From positions 1 through 12,195 of the forward strand of contig JAFAVL010000824.1 of the NCBI GenBank assembly GCA_019242465.1: a stretch of DNA of 12,195 bases, in the 5' to 3' direction. The stretch's first letter is position 1; each line of letters opens with the position of its first letter. A program made the position numbers and the translations under genes. This stretch comes from Chroococcidiopsidaceae cyanobacterium CP_BM_RX_35 (GTDB taxonomy: Bacteria > Cyanobacteriota > Cyanobacteriia > Cyanobacteriales > Chroococcidiopsidaceae). Positions 1 to 6,604 of the stretch are shown here, in pieces. The notes beneath the pieces were generated by a model. It was not told the origin of the DNA. It saw only the letters and a list, made by a program, of their open reading frames with translations, and ran no database searches.

Positions 1-345
1 AGGCAAGTACAAGTTGCCTCCGATATAGCAAAGAGAGGTATCGCACAACTAGCAGGGATAGAAGCACCCAAGTTTGAGGATAATGAAACTACATTCCCAG
101 AACTGATTGACCGCATTCAGAAAACCATTTCTTTTTTAAAGACATTCGAACCTGAGCAAATTGACGGCTCGGAGGAGAGAATAATCACCTTACAAATGCG
201 TGACAACACGCTATCTTTTCAAGGCATGCCATTTCTCCTGTATTTTGTTTTACCAAACGTTTACTTCCATGTCACAACAGCATATGACGTTCTCAGACTC
301 TGCGGTGTAGAAGTTGGCAAACAAGACTTCCTTGGAAAGCCTTGA
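1..345 (+). CDS. DUF1993 family protein, C-terminal part (5' end outside window)
   Basis: Frame 1 is open from the first base to the TGA at 343-345 and gives 114 residues with no internal stop. The translation has the features I associate with the DUF1993 family: an N-terminal stretch QVASDIAKRGIAQLAG followed by an acidic segment, then TFPELIDRIQKTISFL, and near the end a hydrophobic FLLYFVLPNVYFHVTTAYD followed by LRLCGVEVGKQDFLG. Family members are usually about 165-175 residues, so roughly the first 55 residues lie outside the window. The family is thought to adopt a DinB-like helical bundle; its biochemical role is not established and I do not assign one. A small AT-rich hairpin with a T-run starts at the stop codon. 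The family call comes from motif recognition, not a search. Confidence 0.8.
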   Translation, partial: RQVQVASDIAKRGIAQLAGIEAPKFEDNETTFPELIDRIQKTISFLKTFEPEQIDGSEERIITLQMRDNTLSFQGMPFLLYFVLPNVYFHVTTAYDVLRLCGVEVGKQDFLGKP

Positions 346-364
346 CAATATTTCTATTGTTTTT
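345..364 (+). terminator. Possible weak intrinsic terminator after the DUF1993 gene
   Basis: ACAATA (345-350) and TATTGT (355-360) form a perfect 6-bp inverted repeat around a TTTC loop, and a run of T follows directly (360-364). The position, overlapping the last base of the stop codon, fits an intrinsic terminator. The stem is almost all A-T pairs, so it would be weak. Confidence 0.35.
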
Positions 365-471
365 CCCCTGTCAATTATCGATTAGTAACAGAAACAAGAT
401 GACTGATTGCAGCCAGTTTTCAAGTTAATTGCTGTTGAACAGACTGTGTTGCAAATATTCAAAGCACACTG

Positions 472-870
472 ATGAAAGTTTTTGCTTTAAGGTTAAAACC
501 AGACCAAGATTTAAGACAAAGTTTAGAAACGTTTGCGATTGAGCGAGATATTAAAGCTGGGTTTGTTCTGACAGCGATCGGCAGTTTACAGCAGGCAAAA
601 ATTAGGTTTGCTAATCAAAGTGCGAGTACAGTGCTGCAAGATAGATTTGAGATTCTTTCCCTTAATGGCACCCTAGCAATCACTGGCGTTCATCTGCATA
701 TTTGTATAGCTGATAAAGTCGGTCAAACTCTTGGTGGACATCTCAGTGACGGTTGTATAATCTACACTACAGCTGAGATCGTCATTGGTACAAGTGAGGA
801 ATTTACCTTTGTGAGAACGCTTGACCAGCAAACAGGATATAAAGAGTTAGAGATTATAACGCAGACTTAG
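472..870 (+). CDS. PPC/DUF296 domain protein (putative DNA-binding)
   Basis: A 132-residue protein consisting of one PPC (plants and prokaryotes conserved, DUF296) domain. Visible hallmarks are the start KVFALRLKPDQDLRQSL, the strand motif RFEILSLNGTL (residues 58-68), HLH at 74-76, and GGHLSDG at 88-94 followed by TTAEIVIG. RFEILSLNG closely matches the GRFEIL core of plant AHL proteins, where PPC domains mediate protein-protein contacts next to AT-hooks. No AT-hook (RGRP) is present here, as is usual for bacterial single-domain members, which are believed to be trimeric. Histidines 74, 76 and 90 could bind a metal, as seen in some prokaryotic homologues; this is inference. DNA binding is an annotation inherited from the family and not shown by the sequence. 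The ATG at 472 gives the expected N-terminus; no Shine-Dalgarno sequence precedes it. The last 17 bp overlap the end of the convergent methyltransferase gene. Confidence 0.85.
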   Translation: MKVFALRLKPDQDLRQSLETFAIERDIKAGFVLTAIGSLQQAKIRFANQSASTVLQDRFEILSLNGTLAITGVHLHICIADKVGQTLGGHLSDGCIIYTTAEIVIGTSEEFTFVRTLDQQTGYKELEIITQT

Positions 871-1813
871 TTCGACTCTTCAGCCTACTAAAAATATCTG
901 GATCTAGCTGATTAGCCTGTCCTTCTGTAGTATTTTTAAACAAAACAGTGAAAGCCCCAGCTCCTAGCCCTGCTTGAGGCCACATGCGATAGCAAGGAAT
1001 GTTAGCTAGATGGGACTGATAAGCTGATAAATGAGCAATGGCTACTGGTTGGAACTGAGGAAACCTTGATAAAAACCATTCACATACCTGCTCATTCTCT
1101 TCAGTTGAATAGGTACAGGTCATATAAGCAAGATATCCCTGTGGCGCAACAACTTCTGCCGAATTAGCCATTATCCTTTTCTGCCTGTTGGCACTTTTAT
1201 TAATAGCAGATGGGTGAAAGCATCCTGGCGCTTTCCCTCCTTTTACTAGTAAGGATTGACCTGTGCAAGGTGCATCTACTATCACAACCTGGTTAGTCTG
1301 AGGTATCAGTTTAGCAAGAACACTTGAATCTAAGCTTGTGACAATATGAGGACTGATCTGGCAGCGTTTTAGGTTGGAAAACAGCATCCCAGTGCGTTTA
1401 GCAATAACTTCATTACATATTAGTAATTTAGGCTGCAAAGTTCTCCAGGCAAAAATACTTTTTCCACCCGGTGCAGCACACATATCAAAAACTTCATTTA
1501 CTGGAAGCTGTAGAGTTAATAGAATAGAAGCAGCAAAAACAGAGGAAAAGTCTAAGCAGTAGTAATATCCGCTTTCATGTAGGGAGGTTTGGCCAGGTTT
1601 TTCTCCCAAAGATAAGCGATCAACAAAAGATGGTTGCCAGGAAATAGGTGGCTCAACGGTAAATGGCAAAGTGCTTGGTTTCTCCTGGCACCAAAGAATA
1701 CAGGGATAGAAAGGTTTGGGATGAATTAATGCCTCAACAAATTTTTGCTGATCAGAAGGGTTGTCAAAGAGACGGCGACTAAGTTTTAGTAGGAGATTAG
1801 AGGGTTTGTCCAT
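854..1813 (-). CDS. RsmB/NOP family SAM-dependent RNA m5C methyltransferase
   Basis: A 319-residue class I SAM-dependent methyltransferase of the Nol1/Nop2/Sun family, which methylates C5 of cytosine in rRNA or tRNA. Motif I is DMCAAPGGKS (110-119, SAM binding). Motif IV is VDAPCTGQSLL, with Asp180 and Cys183 of the PC pair. Motif VI is TCTYSTEENE, with Cys233 as the expected nucleophile and Cys183 as the residue that helps release product. The C-terminus has the family-style ending AGLGAGAFTVLF. E. coli RsmB is about 430 residues with an N-terminal NusB-like RNA-binding domain; that domain is absent here and only about 85 residues precede the Rossmann core. The target (rRNA position or tRNA) therefore cannot be assigned, and I give no gene symbol. 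The ATG at 1813 has no Shine-Dalgarno sequence. The stop overlaps the convergent PPC gene by 17 bp. Confidence 0.9.
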   Translation of the reverse strand: MDKPSNLLLKLSRRLFDNPSDQQKFVEALIHPKPFYPCILWCQEKPSTLPFTVEPPISWQPSFVDRLSLGEKPGQTSLHESGYYYCLDFSSVFAASILLTLQLPVNEVFDMCAAPGGKSIFAWRTLQPKLLICNEVIAKRTGMLFSNLKRCQISPHIVTSLDSSVLAKLIPQTNQVVIVDAPCTGQSLLVKGGKAPGCFHPSAINKSANRQKRIMANSAEVVAPQGYLAYMTCTYSTEENEQVCEWFLSRFPQFQPVAIAHLSAYQSHLANIPCYRMWPQAGLGAGAFTVLFKNTTEGQANQLDPDIFSRLKSRTKSAL

Positions 1814-1917
1814 GCAAGGTTAACGACTCAGCTCATAGGTAAGGTCGCCATGCTATGGTGAATGTGCGGCATCGCTTTGCTATCCTACGTCGTGAGCCTT
1901 TATCAGCAAGCCCTGAA

Positions 1918-1932
1918 GCCCTAGTTTAGGGC
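1918..1932. repeat. Small hairpin GCCCTA-GTT-TAGGGC
   Basis: A perfect 6-bp inverted repeat with a 3-base loop lies downstream of the 79-residue protein gene (minus strand) and upstream of the methyltransferase. Neighbouring GGGC-AA-GCCC can also pair. No T-tract follows on either strand, so a terminator role is only a guess. The rest of the 163-bp gap (1814-1976) shows nothing I recognise. Confidence 0.25.
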
Positions 1933-1976
1933 AAGCCCCGATAGAGCAAAGAAGCTGACACAACTTATAGACTAGC

Positions 1977-2216
1977 TTAATCTTCGCGCTTTAACTGCCA
2001 TGCTGCACCAACCGCCGCTCCTGCCCCAGCGATCAACCCAGTACTCATGCCTTGTACAGTCTTAAACATGGAGTCTTGGGTTAAACACTCGTTTGTCACA
2101 GTTTTGGCTTGCAAACACTGGTTAGATTGTGCCCAACTAGCGGTGCCTCCTAGGACTACACCAGCTGCACTACAGGAAACAACAAGAAGCAAAAAACGCT
2201 TTGTTTTTCTGTCCAT
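1977..2216 (-). CDS. Small predicted exported or membrane protein, unknown function
   Basis: A 79-residue protein that I do not recognise as a named family. Residues 1-7 are basic (MDRKTKR), then comes a hydrophobic run FLLLVVSCSAAGVVLGG and a plausible type I signal-peptidase site after ASWAQ (A-x-A-like, around residue 30). The mature part is short, with Cys34 and Cys44 spaced to form a disulfide, and then a second, glycine/alanine-rich hydrophobic segment GLIAGAGAAVGAAW that could be a transmembrane helix. It ends with a charged tail KRED. The features suggest a protein secreted into or anchored in the cytoplasmic or thylakoid membrane. The ATG at 2216 places the basic residues directly before the hydrophobic core, which supports this start. 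It is not tightly spaced with either neighbour (105 bp to sppA, 163 bp to the methyltransferase), so it is probably its own transcript. It has a coherent signal-peptide architecture, which argues for a real gene. Confidence 0.65.
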   Translation of the reverse strand: MDRKTKRFLLLVVSCSAAGVVLGGTASWAQSNQCLQAKTVTNECLTQDSMFKTVQGMSTGLIAGAGAAVGAAWQLKRED

Positions 2217-2245
2217 AGATAGATGTGTAAAAGCTCGTTAATGAC

Positions 2246-2251
2246 TTTATA
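2246..2251 (-). promoter_or_regulatory. Possible -10 element (TATAAA) for the 79-residue protein gene
   Basis: On the minus strand TATAAA sits 30 bases upstream of the ATG at 2216, a sensible distance for a -10 box. No recognisable -35 hexamer lies 16-18 bases further upstream, so this is a weak candidate. Confidence 0.2.
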
Positions 2252-2321
2252 ATTCCCTCCACTCTATCATCTGCCTTCAGCTCGTTACATTTTTTCACAA
2301 AAACTTTAACTTGCTGCTAAC

Positions 2322-4133
2322 TCACTCAATCTTTAAGTTGAACGGTAAGCGAGCATAGATGCTCCGAGGATCGTTCATCTTCTGTAGAATGGTGAGTTCT
2401 TTTTGCAGTTTTTGGAATTCAGCCGTCAGCGGATTTGTAGGCATTATGGGCTCATAGGCGTTGCTAGTCATCCTCCCTAGCAGGCGTTGCTCCAAGCTAC
2501 GGGTTTCAGGATACTCTTGCAGTTCCCAATCCTTACCCAAATGCGCCTGCCTAGCAGCGTACTGAATAGCGGCATCAAGTCCACCAAGATCATCAACTAG
2601 ACCGATTTGCTTTGCTTCTTCTCCAGACCAGACTCGTCCTTGAGCAATCTGGGCTACTCTTTGCTTTGGTAGCTTGCGTCCAGCAGCAACACGATTGAGA
2701 AACAGATCGTAAATCCGATCGACCGACTGCTGGTAGATTGCCAGCTCTTGAGCAGTCTTAGGGCGAGCAGTTGTCTGACTATCGGCAAAGCGAGCAGTTT
2801 TCACCACATCCCAAGTGATGCCATTATTGTTTGCCAACTTTTGGAAGTTAAACAGCAGCCCAAAGACACCAATCGAACCCGTAATTGTGTTTGGTTCGGC
2901 AAAAATTCGGTTGGCATCAGCAGAGATCCAGTAGCCCCCAGAAGCAGCAACATCACCCATTGAAACGATGACGGGTTTTACCTGCCGCATCAGATCAACC
3001 TCTCGCTGGATCACCTCAGCTGCTGTGACACTGCCACCAGGGCTGTTAATTCGTAGCACAACTGCCTTAACCCCATCGTTCTGTCGGAGCTTGCGCAGAA
3101 CTCTCGCAAAGCGATCGCCCCCCACGTCTCTTGCACCGCCTTCTCCATCAACGATATCGCCTTCGGCATAGACAACAGCAATTTTATTTTGAGAGGAACG
3201 CGAAGCCCCACTTGCTAAATCTTCCTGTTCAGCGTACTTAGTGAGGCTAACTTGCTTGAAAGTCCTCTCTTCCTTGCGACTGCCAGTTAACTGCTTTAGC
3301 TGCCCTAGCACCTCGTCAAAATATGCCACTCGGTCCACCAAACCGCGAGCTTTGGCTGTATCTGCTGTCACCAAACCTTGATTATCTGCGATCACCTGTA
3401 ACTGCTGAGGGCTGAGTTTGCGACTGTTACTGACTGAGCTACGCCACTCTCCCCAAACATCATCCAACAATTGCTGAGTCTGTAGCCGATTATCTGGACT
3501 CAACTTGTCTAGTACAAATGGCTCCACTGCTCCTTTGAACTTGCCTACTCGGACAACCTGAACACCAATGCCGTATTTCTCAAACGCTCCTGCTAGGAAC
3601 ATCATCTGACTACTTAAACCTTTGACTTCCATCTCACCTAAGGGATTGAGTACAACAGTGTTGGCAACAGAACCCAGGTAGTATTCTCTTTGACTCCAGT
3701 CCACGTTGTAGGCAACGATAGTTTTGCCAGCAGCGCGGAATTGTTCTAGAGCTGCCCGCACTTCCCTGAGTGTTGCTAAGCCTGTGCGTGAGCTGCCGGA
3801 ACCTTGCGTGCCATCCAAATAAATCCCGACAATCCGTCGATCCTGCCGTGCCCGCTCCAGAATATCTAGAACTGTACGGAGACTGATACTGTTGTCTGTT
3901 TGTCCCGACAAGGCTGACTGAATTGCTGAACTAGGATCAGAGGTTGGTTTTGCATCGGTGATGTTGAGCGACAAGTCAAAAACTAGTACCGATTTATCCT
4001 GGATTTGTGCGGTTTTAGGTGTGAGCGCAATCAGCAGCAAGAGCAGTCCGCCAATGCCGATACCACAGAAAATCAGCAGTCCTAACAGGGTGCCAATGGC
4101 ACTTGCAAAGGTTTGTTTGATGAAATTACGCAT
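2322..4133 (-). CDS. sppA: Signal peptide peptidase SppA, long (tandem-domain) form
   Basis: A 603-residue membrane-anchored serine protease of family S49 that degrades signal peptides left in the membrane after secretion. A single hydrophobic helix at about residues 10-37 anchors it. Two S49 domains follow, as in the E. coli enzyme (618 residues): the N-terminal domain carries the general-base lysine, Lys200 in GKFKGAVEPF (aligning with E. coli Lys209), and the C-terminal domain carries the nucleophile, Ser398 in DVAASGGYW (aligning with Ser409). INSPGGSVTAAE (362-373) and NTITGSIGVFG are further S49 signatures. Both catalytic residues are present, so the enzyme should be active. In cyanobacteria, SppA has been linked to light acclimation and phycobilisome turnover as well as signal-peptide removal; which applies here is not visible. 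The gene starts 25 bp after fni on the same strand and is probably cotranscribed with it. No Shine-Dalgarno sequence precedes the ATG. Confidence 0.95.
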   Translation of the reverse strand: MRNFIKQTFASAIGTLLGLLIFCGIGIGGLLLLLIALTPKTAQIQDKSVLVFDLSLNITDAKPTSDPSSAIQSALSGQTDNSISLRTVLDILERARQDRRIVGIYLDGTQGSGSSRTGLATLREVRAALEQFRAAGKTIVAYNVDWSQREYYLGSVANTVVLNPLGEMEVKGLSSQMMFLAGAFEKYGIGVQVVRVGKFKGAVEPFVLDKLSPDNRLQTQQLLDDVWGEWRSSVSNSRKLSPQQLQVIADNQGLVTADTAKARGLVDRVAYFDEVLGQLKQLTGSRKEERTFKQVSLTKYAEQEDLASGASRSSQNKIAVVYAEGDIVDGEGGARDVGGDRFARVLRKLRQNDGVKAVVLRINSPGGSVTAAEVIQREVDLMRQVKPVIVSMGDVAASGGYWISADANRIFAEPNTITGSIGVFGLLFNFQKLANNNGITWDVVKTARFADSQTTARPKTAQELAIYQQSVDRIYDLFLNRVAAGRKLPKQRVAQIAQGRVWSGEEAKQIGLVDDLGGLDAAIQYAARQAHLGKDWELQEYPETRSLEQRLLGRMTSNAYEPIMPTNPLTAEFQKLQKELTILQKMNDPRSIYARLPFNLKIE

Positions 4134-4158
4134 TTCGGGGTGTTGGGATGGCTGATAG

Positions 4159-5214
4159 CTATTCTATTCGCTGGAGAGCGCTAGCAGCCTTCATCTGTGC
4201 CAAGGTAGAATTGCCTGTGCAAAATAGCACGGTGGTTATCTCGGCAATTAAAACCTCAGCCAGGGCATAGACAGCGGCTTCTGATTCAGCAGCCGCTTGT
4301 AAGAACGGCCATGCTATTCCGGTAAGATCAGCCCCCAGAGCGATCGCCTTTGCTACATCCAGCCCGTGACGCAATCCTCCTGAGGCAATCAGCGGAAAGT
4401 CAGCCGTCACTGCGCGAATACTCGTGATGCACTCAGCTGTTGGCAAACCCCAATCAGCAAAAGTCATTCCCAACCGCCGCTGTTGAGGATTTTCTGCCCT
4501 TTCACTTTCCACTTTTGCCCAAGATGTACCGCCTGCACCAGCAACATCAATTGCTGCTACCCCAGCCGCTATGAGTTTCTGTGCCATGGCAGCCGAGATG
4601 CCGTTCCCAACTTCCTTTGCAATCACAGGCACGGGCAACTTGGCACATAGCTGAGCAATTTTATCTAACAAAGAGCGGAAATTGGTATCGCCTTTGGGTT
4701 GAATGCACTCTTGGAGGGGGTTGAGATGCAAAATTAAGGCATCTGCCTCCAATAGGTCAACCACTCGCTGACATTCATCTAACCCGTAATCATAGTTCAA
4801 TTGCACAGCCCCCAAGTTGGCAAATAGCAAAATATCGGGGGCATGCGATCGCACGGCGAATGTCTCTGCCACCTCTGGTTTCTCTACCAACACTCGTTGG
4901 GAGCCCACCCCCATCGCAATTTTGTAGTGCTGAGCCACCTGTGCCAGGCGAAAGTTAATCTCTCCTGCTGCTTCCGTACCACCCGTCATCGAAGAAATTA
5001 GCAGTGGGGCGCCCAGGCATTTCCTCAAAAACGTCGTTGTTAGATCGATATCATTGCGGTCTAGTTCTGGTAAGCAACAGTGGGTGAACCGATAACGTTC
5101 CAGTCCGTTTGTCGTGGAGCCAAATTGCACATCTTCATCTAGACAAATCCGTAAGTGGTCTGCCTTCCGTGTCTGAGTTTGTGCTGATAAATTTGAAGAA
5201 AGGTTCACAAGCAA
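4159..5214 (-). CDS. fni: Isopentenyl-diphosphate delta-isomerase, type 2 (FMN-dependent)
   Basis: A 351-residue cytosolic TIM-barrel flavoenzyme that interconverts isopentenyl and dimethylallyl diphosphate, using reduced FMN and Mg2+. Signatures in order: RKADHLRIC (16-24), [12 protein letters not shown] (70-81), MGVGSQRVL (101-109), [12 protein letters not shown] (133-144), HLNPLQE (163-169), AKEVGNGIS (199-207), [11 protein letters not shown] (226-236) and [15 protein letters not shown] (276-290). Gln168 and Glu169 correspond to the conserved catalytic glutamine and Mg-binding glutamate of the family. Cyanobacteria make both diphosphates by the MEP pathway, so the isomerase balances the pools for carotenoids, phytol and quinones. 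The start is uncertain: TTG at 5212-5214 is the longest option, an in-frame TAG lies three codons upstream, and GTG at 5206-5208 (codon 3) is an equally good candidate. The first in-frame ATG is codon 76 and would delete conserved sequence. sppA follows 25 bp downstream. Confidence 0.95.
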   Translation of the reverse strand: MLVNLSSNLSAQTQTRKADHLRICLDEDVQFGSTTNGLERYRFTHCCLPELDRNDIDLTTTFLRKCLGAPLLISSMTGGTEAAGEINFRLAQVAQHYKIAMGVGSQRVLVEKPEVAETFAVRSHAPDILLFANLGAVQLNYDYGLDECQRVVDLLEADALILHLNPLQECIQPKGDTNFRSLLDKIAQLCAKLPVPVIAKEVGNGISAAMAQKLIAAGVAAIDVAGAGGTSWAKVESERAENPQQRRLGMTFADWGLPTAECITSIRAVTADFPLIASGGLRHGLDVAKAIALGADLTGIAWPFLQAAAESEAAVYALAEVLIAEITTVLFCTGNSTLAQMKAASALQRIE

Positions 5215-5338
5215 GTGGGTCTAACTCAAAGCAGTGTTGCTACTCATTCTCTCAGTTTCAGGTCTGATTTAGCCCAGGATTTGAATCATAGGTCGGCTTT
5301 GCAGATGAAGATGTGAGCTAGGGCGTAGATTGGACATG

Positions 5339-5344
5339 TACAAT
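5339..5344 (+). promoter_or_regulatory. Possible -10 element (TACAAT) for the speY-like gene
   Basis: TACAAT lies 26 bases before the ATG at 5371 in the 156-bp region between the divergent fni and speY-like genes. It matches the sigma-70 -10 consensus at five of six positions and is preceded directly by TG. No convincing -35 hexamer is at the right spacing (TTGGAC at 5330-5335 is too close), so confidence is low. Confidence 0.25.
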
Positions 5345-5370
5345 GATCGATTCTCAAAAGAAGTGCAAAG

Positions 5371-6564
5371 ATGTCAAAACTTCCAGGTCACAAAATTACT
5401 CCCACCCCCATGCCGCAGGAGATTGGCGTGGTTGATTTGATCGATAATTATTTCACCGCCTATAACTCCGCTCGCCTGCGGGAAATCTGTCAGTTACTCA
5501 GTCGGGAGGTGCTACGCGATGGTGTCACTGTGGGAGTCAGCCTGTCAGGAGCAATGACACCAGCGGGCTTCGGGGTTTCAGTCTTAGCGCCACTGATTCG
5601 CCATGGCTTTATTGACTGGATGATTAGCACTGGGGCTAATCTTTACCACGATCTGCATTATGGTTTGGGATTTGACCTCTACACAGGTCATCCGTTTCTA
5701 GATGATGTGAAGCTGCGCTCTGAAGGGACAATCCGGATCTATGACATTGTCTTTGGCTATGATGTCCTGCTAGAAACCGATGCCTTTATCAGGAAAATTC
5801 TGCAAGCTGAGCCATTTCAGAAGCGGATGAGCACAGCGGAATTTCACTATTTGCTAGGCAAGTATGTGCGGGAAGTAGAAAAGCAATTAGGCGTCAAGCA
5901 CTCTTGTCTGCTTGCCACAGCTTATGAATGTGGTGTACCAATTTATACTTCTTCTCCAGGAGATAGTTCAATTGGCATGAATGTGGCAGCTTTGGCATTG
6001 TCAGGTTCAGAGTTAGTGCTAGATCCAGCAATTGACGTGAATGAGACAGCAGCGATCGCCTACTCTGCCCGTGAATCTGGTATTCCTGGCATCGAGGGCA
6101 AAAGTGCCGCTGTGATTATTGGTGGTGGTAGCCCCAAAAATTTCCTACTGCAAACCCAGCCACAAATTCATGAGGTTTTGGGACTAGAAGAGCGTGGGCA
6201 CGATTACTTTATTCAGTTTACTGATGCCCGTCCAGATACTGGCGGCTTATCTGGGGCAACGCCGAGCGAAGCTGTGAGTTGGGGGAAAATTGACCCAGAA
6301 GAGTTACCCAATACTATTGTTTGTTACACCGATAGCACAATTGCGCTACCGCTCTTGACCGCCTACGTCATGAGCCAGTGCCAACCCCGTTCCTTAAAGC
6401 GATTGTATAACCGTCGGGAAGAAATGCTCTCGCAATTGCAAACGGCTTATCAAGCAGCCAAAACTCAGCCAGTGGAGAAGGTGCCAGCCGCAGTTGCAGA
6501 GAGCGCGTCTGAGCAACCTGTAGCCACCTATCCTTGTGGTAGACTGATTCCCCATAACCCTTAG
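5371..6564 (+). CDS. speY: Deoxyhypusine synthase family protein, probable homospermidine synthase
   Basis: A 397-residue NAD-dependent aminobutyl-transfer enzyme of the deoxyhypusine synthase (DHS) fold. Bacteria lack eIF5A, the DHS substrate, and DHS homologues in cyanobacteria such as Anabaena are known to make homospermidine; I infer the same here. Visible family signatures: [12 protein letters not shown] (57-68), the dinucleotide-binding [12 protein letters not shown] (86-97), [17 protein letters not shown] (242-258) and [12 protein letters not shown] (295-306). Lys306 aligns with the catalytic lysine that forms the imine intermediate (human Lys329), and Glu300 matches a conserved active-site glutamate. 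The active-site histidine of eukaryotic DHS (human His288, in GGG-x-x-KHH) appears as Asn257 here. The last 35 or so residues after a helical segment are low-complexity, rich in Ala, Pro, Glu and Val, and probably not part of the fold. The gene is divergent from fni and 40 bp ahead of a glycosyltransferase. AGAAG 11 bases before the ATG is a partial Shine-Dalgarno sequence. The family call is secure; the homospermidine function is likely. Confidence 0.88.
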   Translation: MSKLPGHKITPTPMPQEIGVVDLIDNYFTAYNSARLREICQLLSREVLRDGVTVGVSLSGAMTPAGFGVSVLAPLIRHGFIDWMISTGANLYHDLHYGLGFDLYTGHPFLDDVKLRSEGTIRIYDIVFGYDVLLETDAFIRKILQAEPFQKRMSTAEFHYLLGKYVREVEKQLGVKHSCLLATAYECGVPIYTSSPGDSSIGMNVAALALSGSELVLDPAIDVNETAAIAYSARESGIPGIEGKSAAVIIGGGSPKNFLLQTQPQIHEVLGLEERGHDYFIQFTDARPDTGGLSGATPSEAVSWGKIDPEELPNTIVCYTDSTIALPLLTAYVMSQCQPRSLKRLYNRREEMLSQLQTAYQAAKTQPVEKVPAAVAESASEQPVATYPCGRLIPHNP

Positions 6565-6604
6565 CTGTCTAAGATACTTCTGAGTAAACCTTAAGTCAGA
6601 ATTC

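Noticed and set aside
1374..1562. 62-residue plus-strand frame inside the methyltransferase gene
   Set aside because: Antisense to the SAM-binding region (motif I) of the methyltransferase; shadow frame.
2289..2321. Intrinsic terminator after sppA
   Set aside because: On the minus strand there is a T-run (GTTTTTG) after the stop codon but no stem of useful length before it.
5215..5370. NtcA-type or other regulator site between fni and speY
   Set aside because: Polyamine genes can be nitrogen-linked, so I looked for GTA-N8-TAC. A lone TGTACA is present, but no site with the correct spacing.
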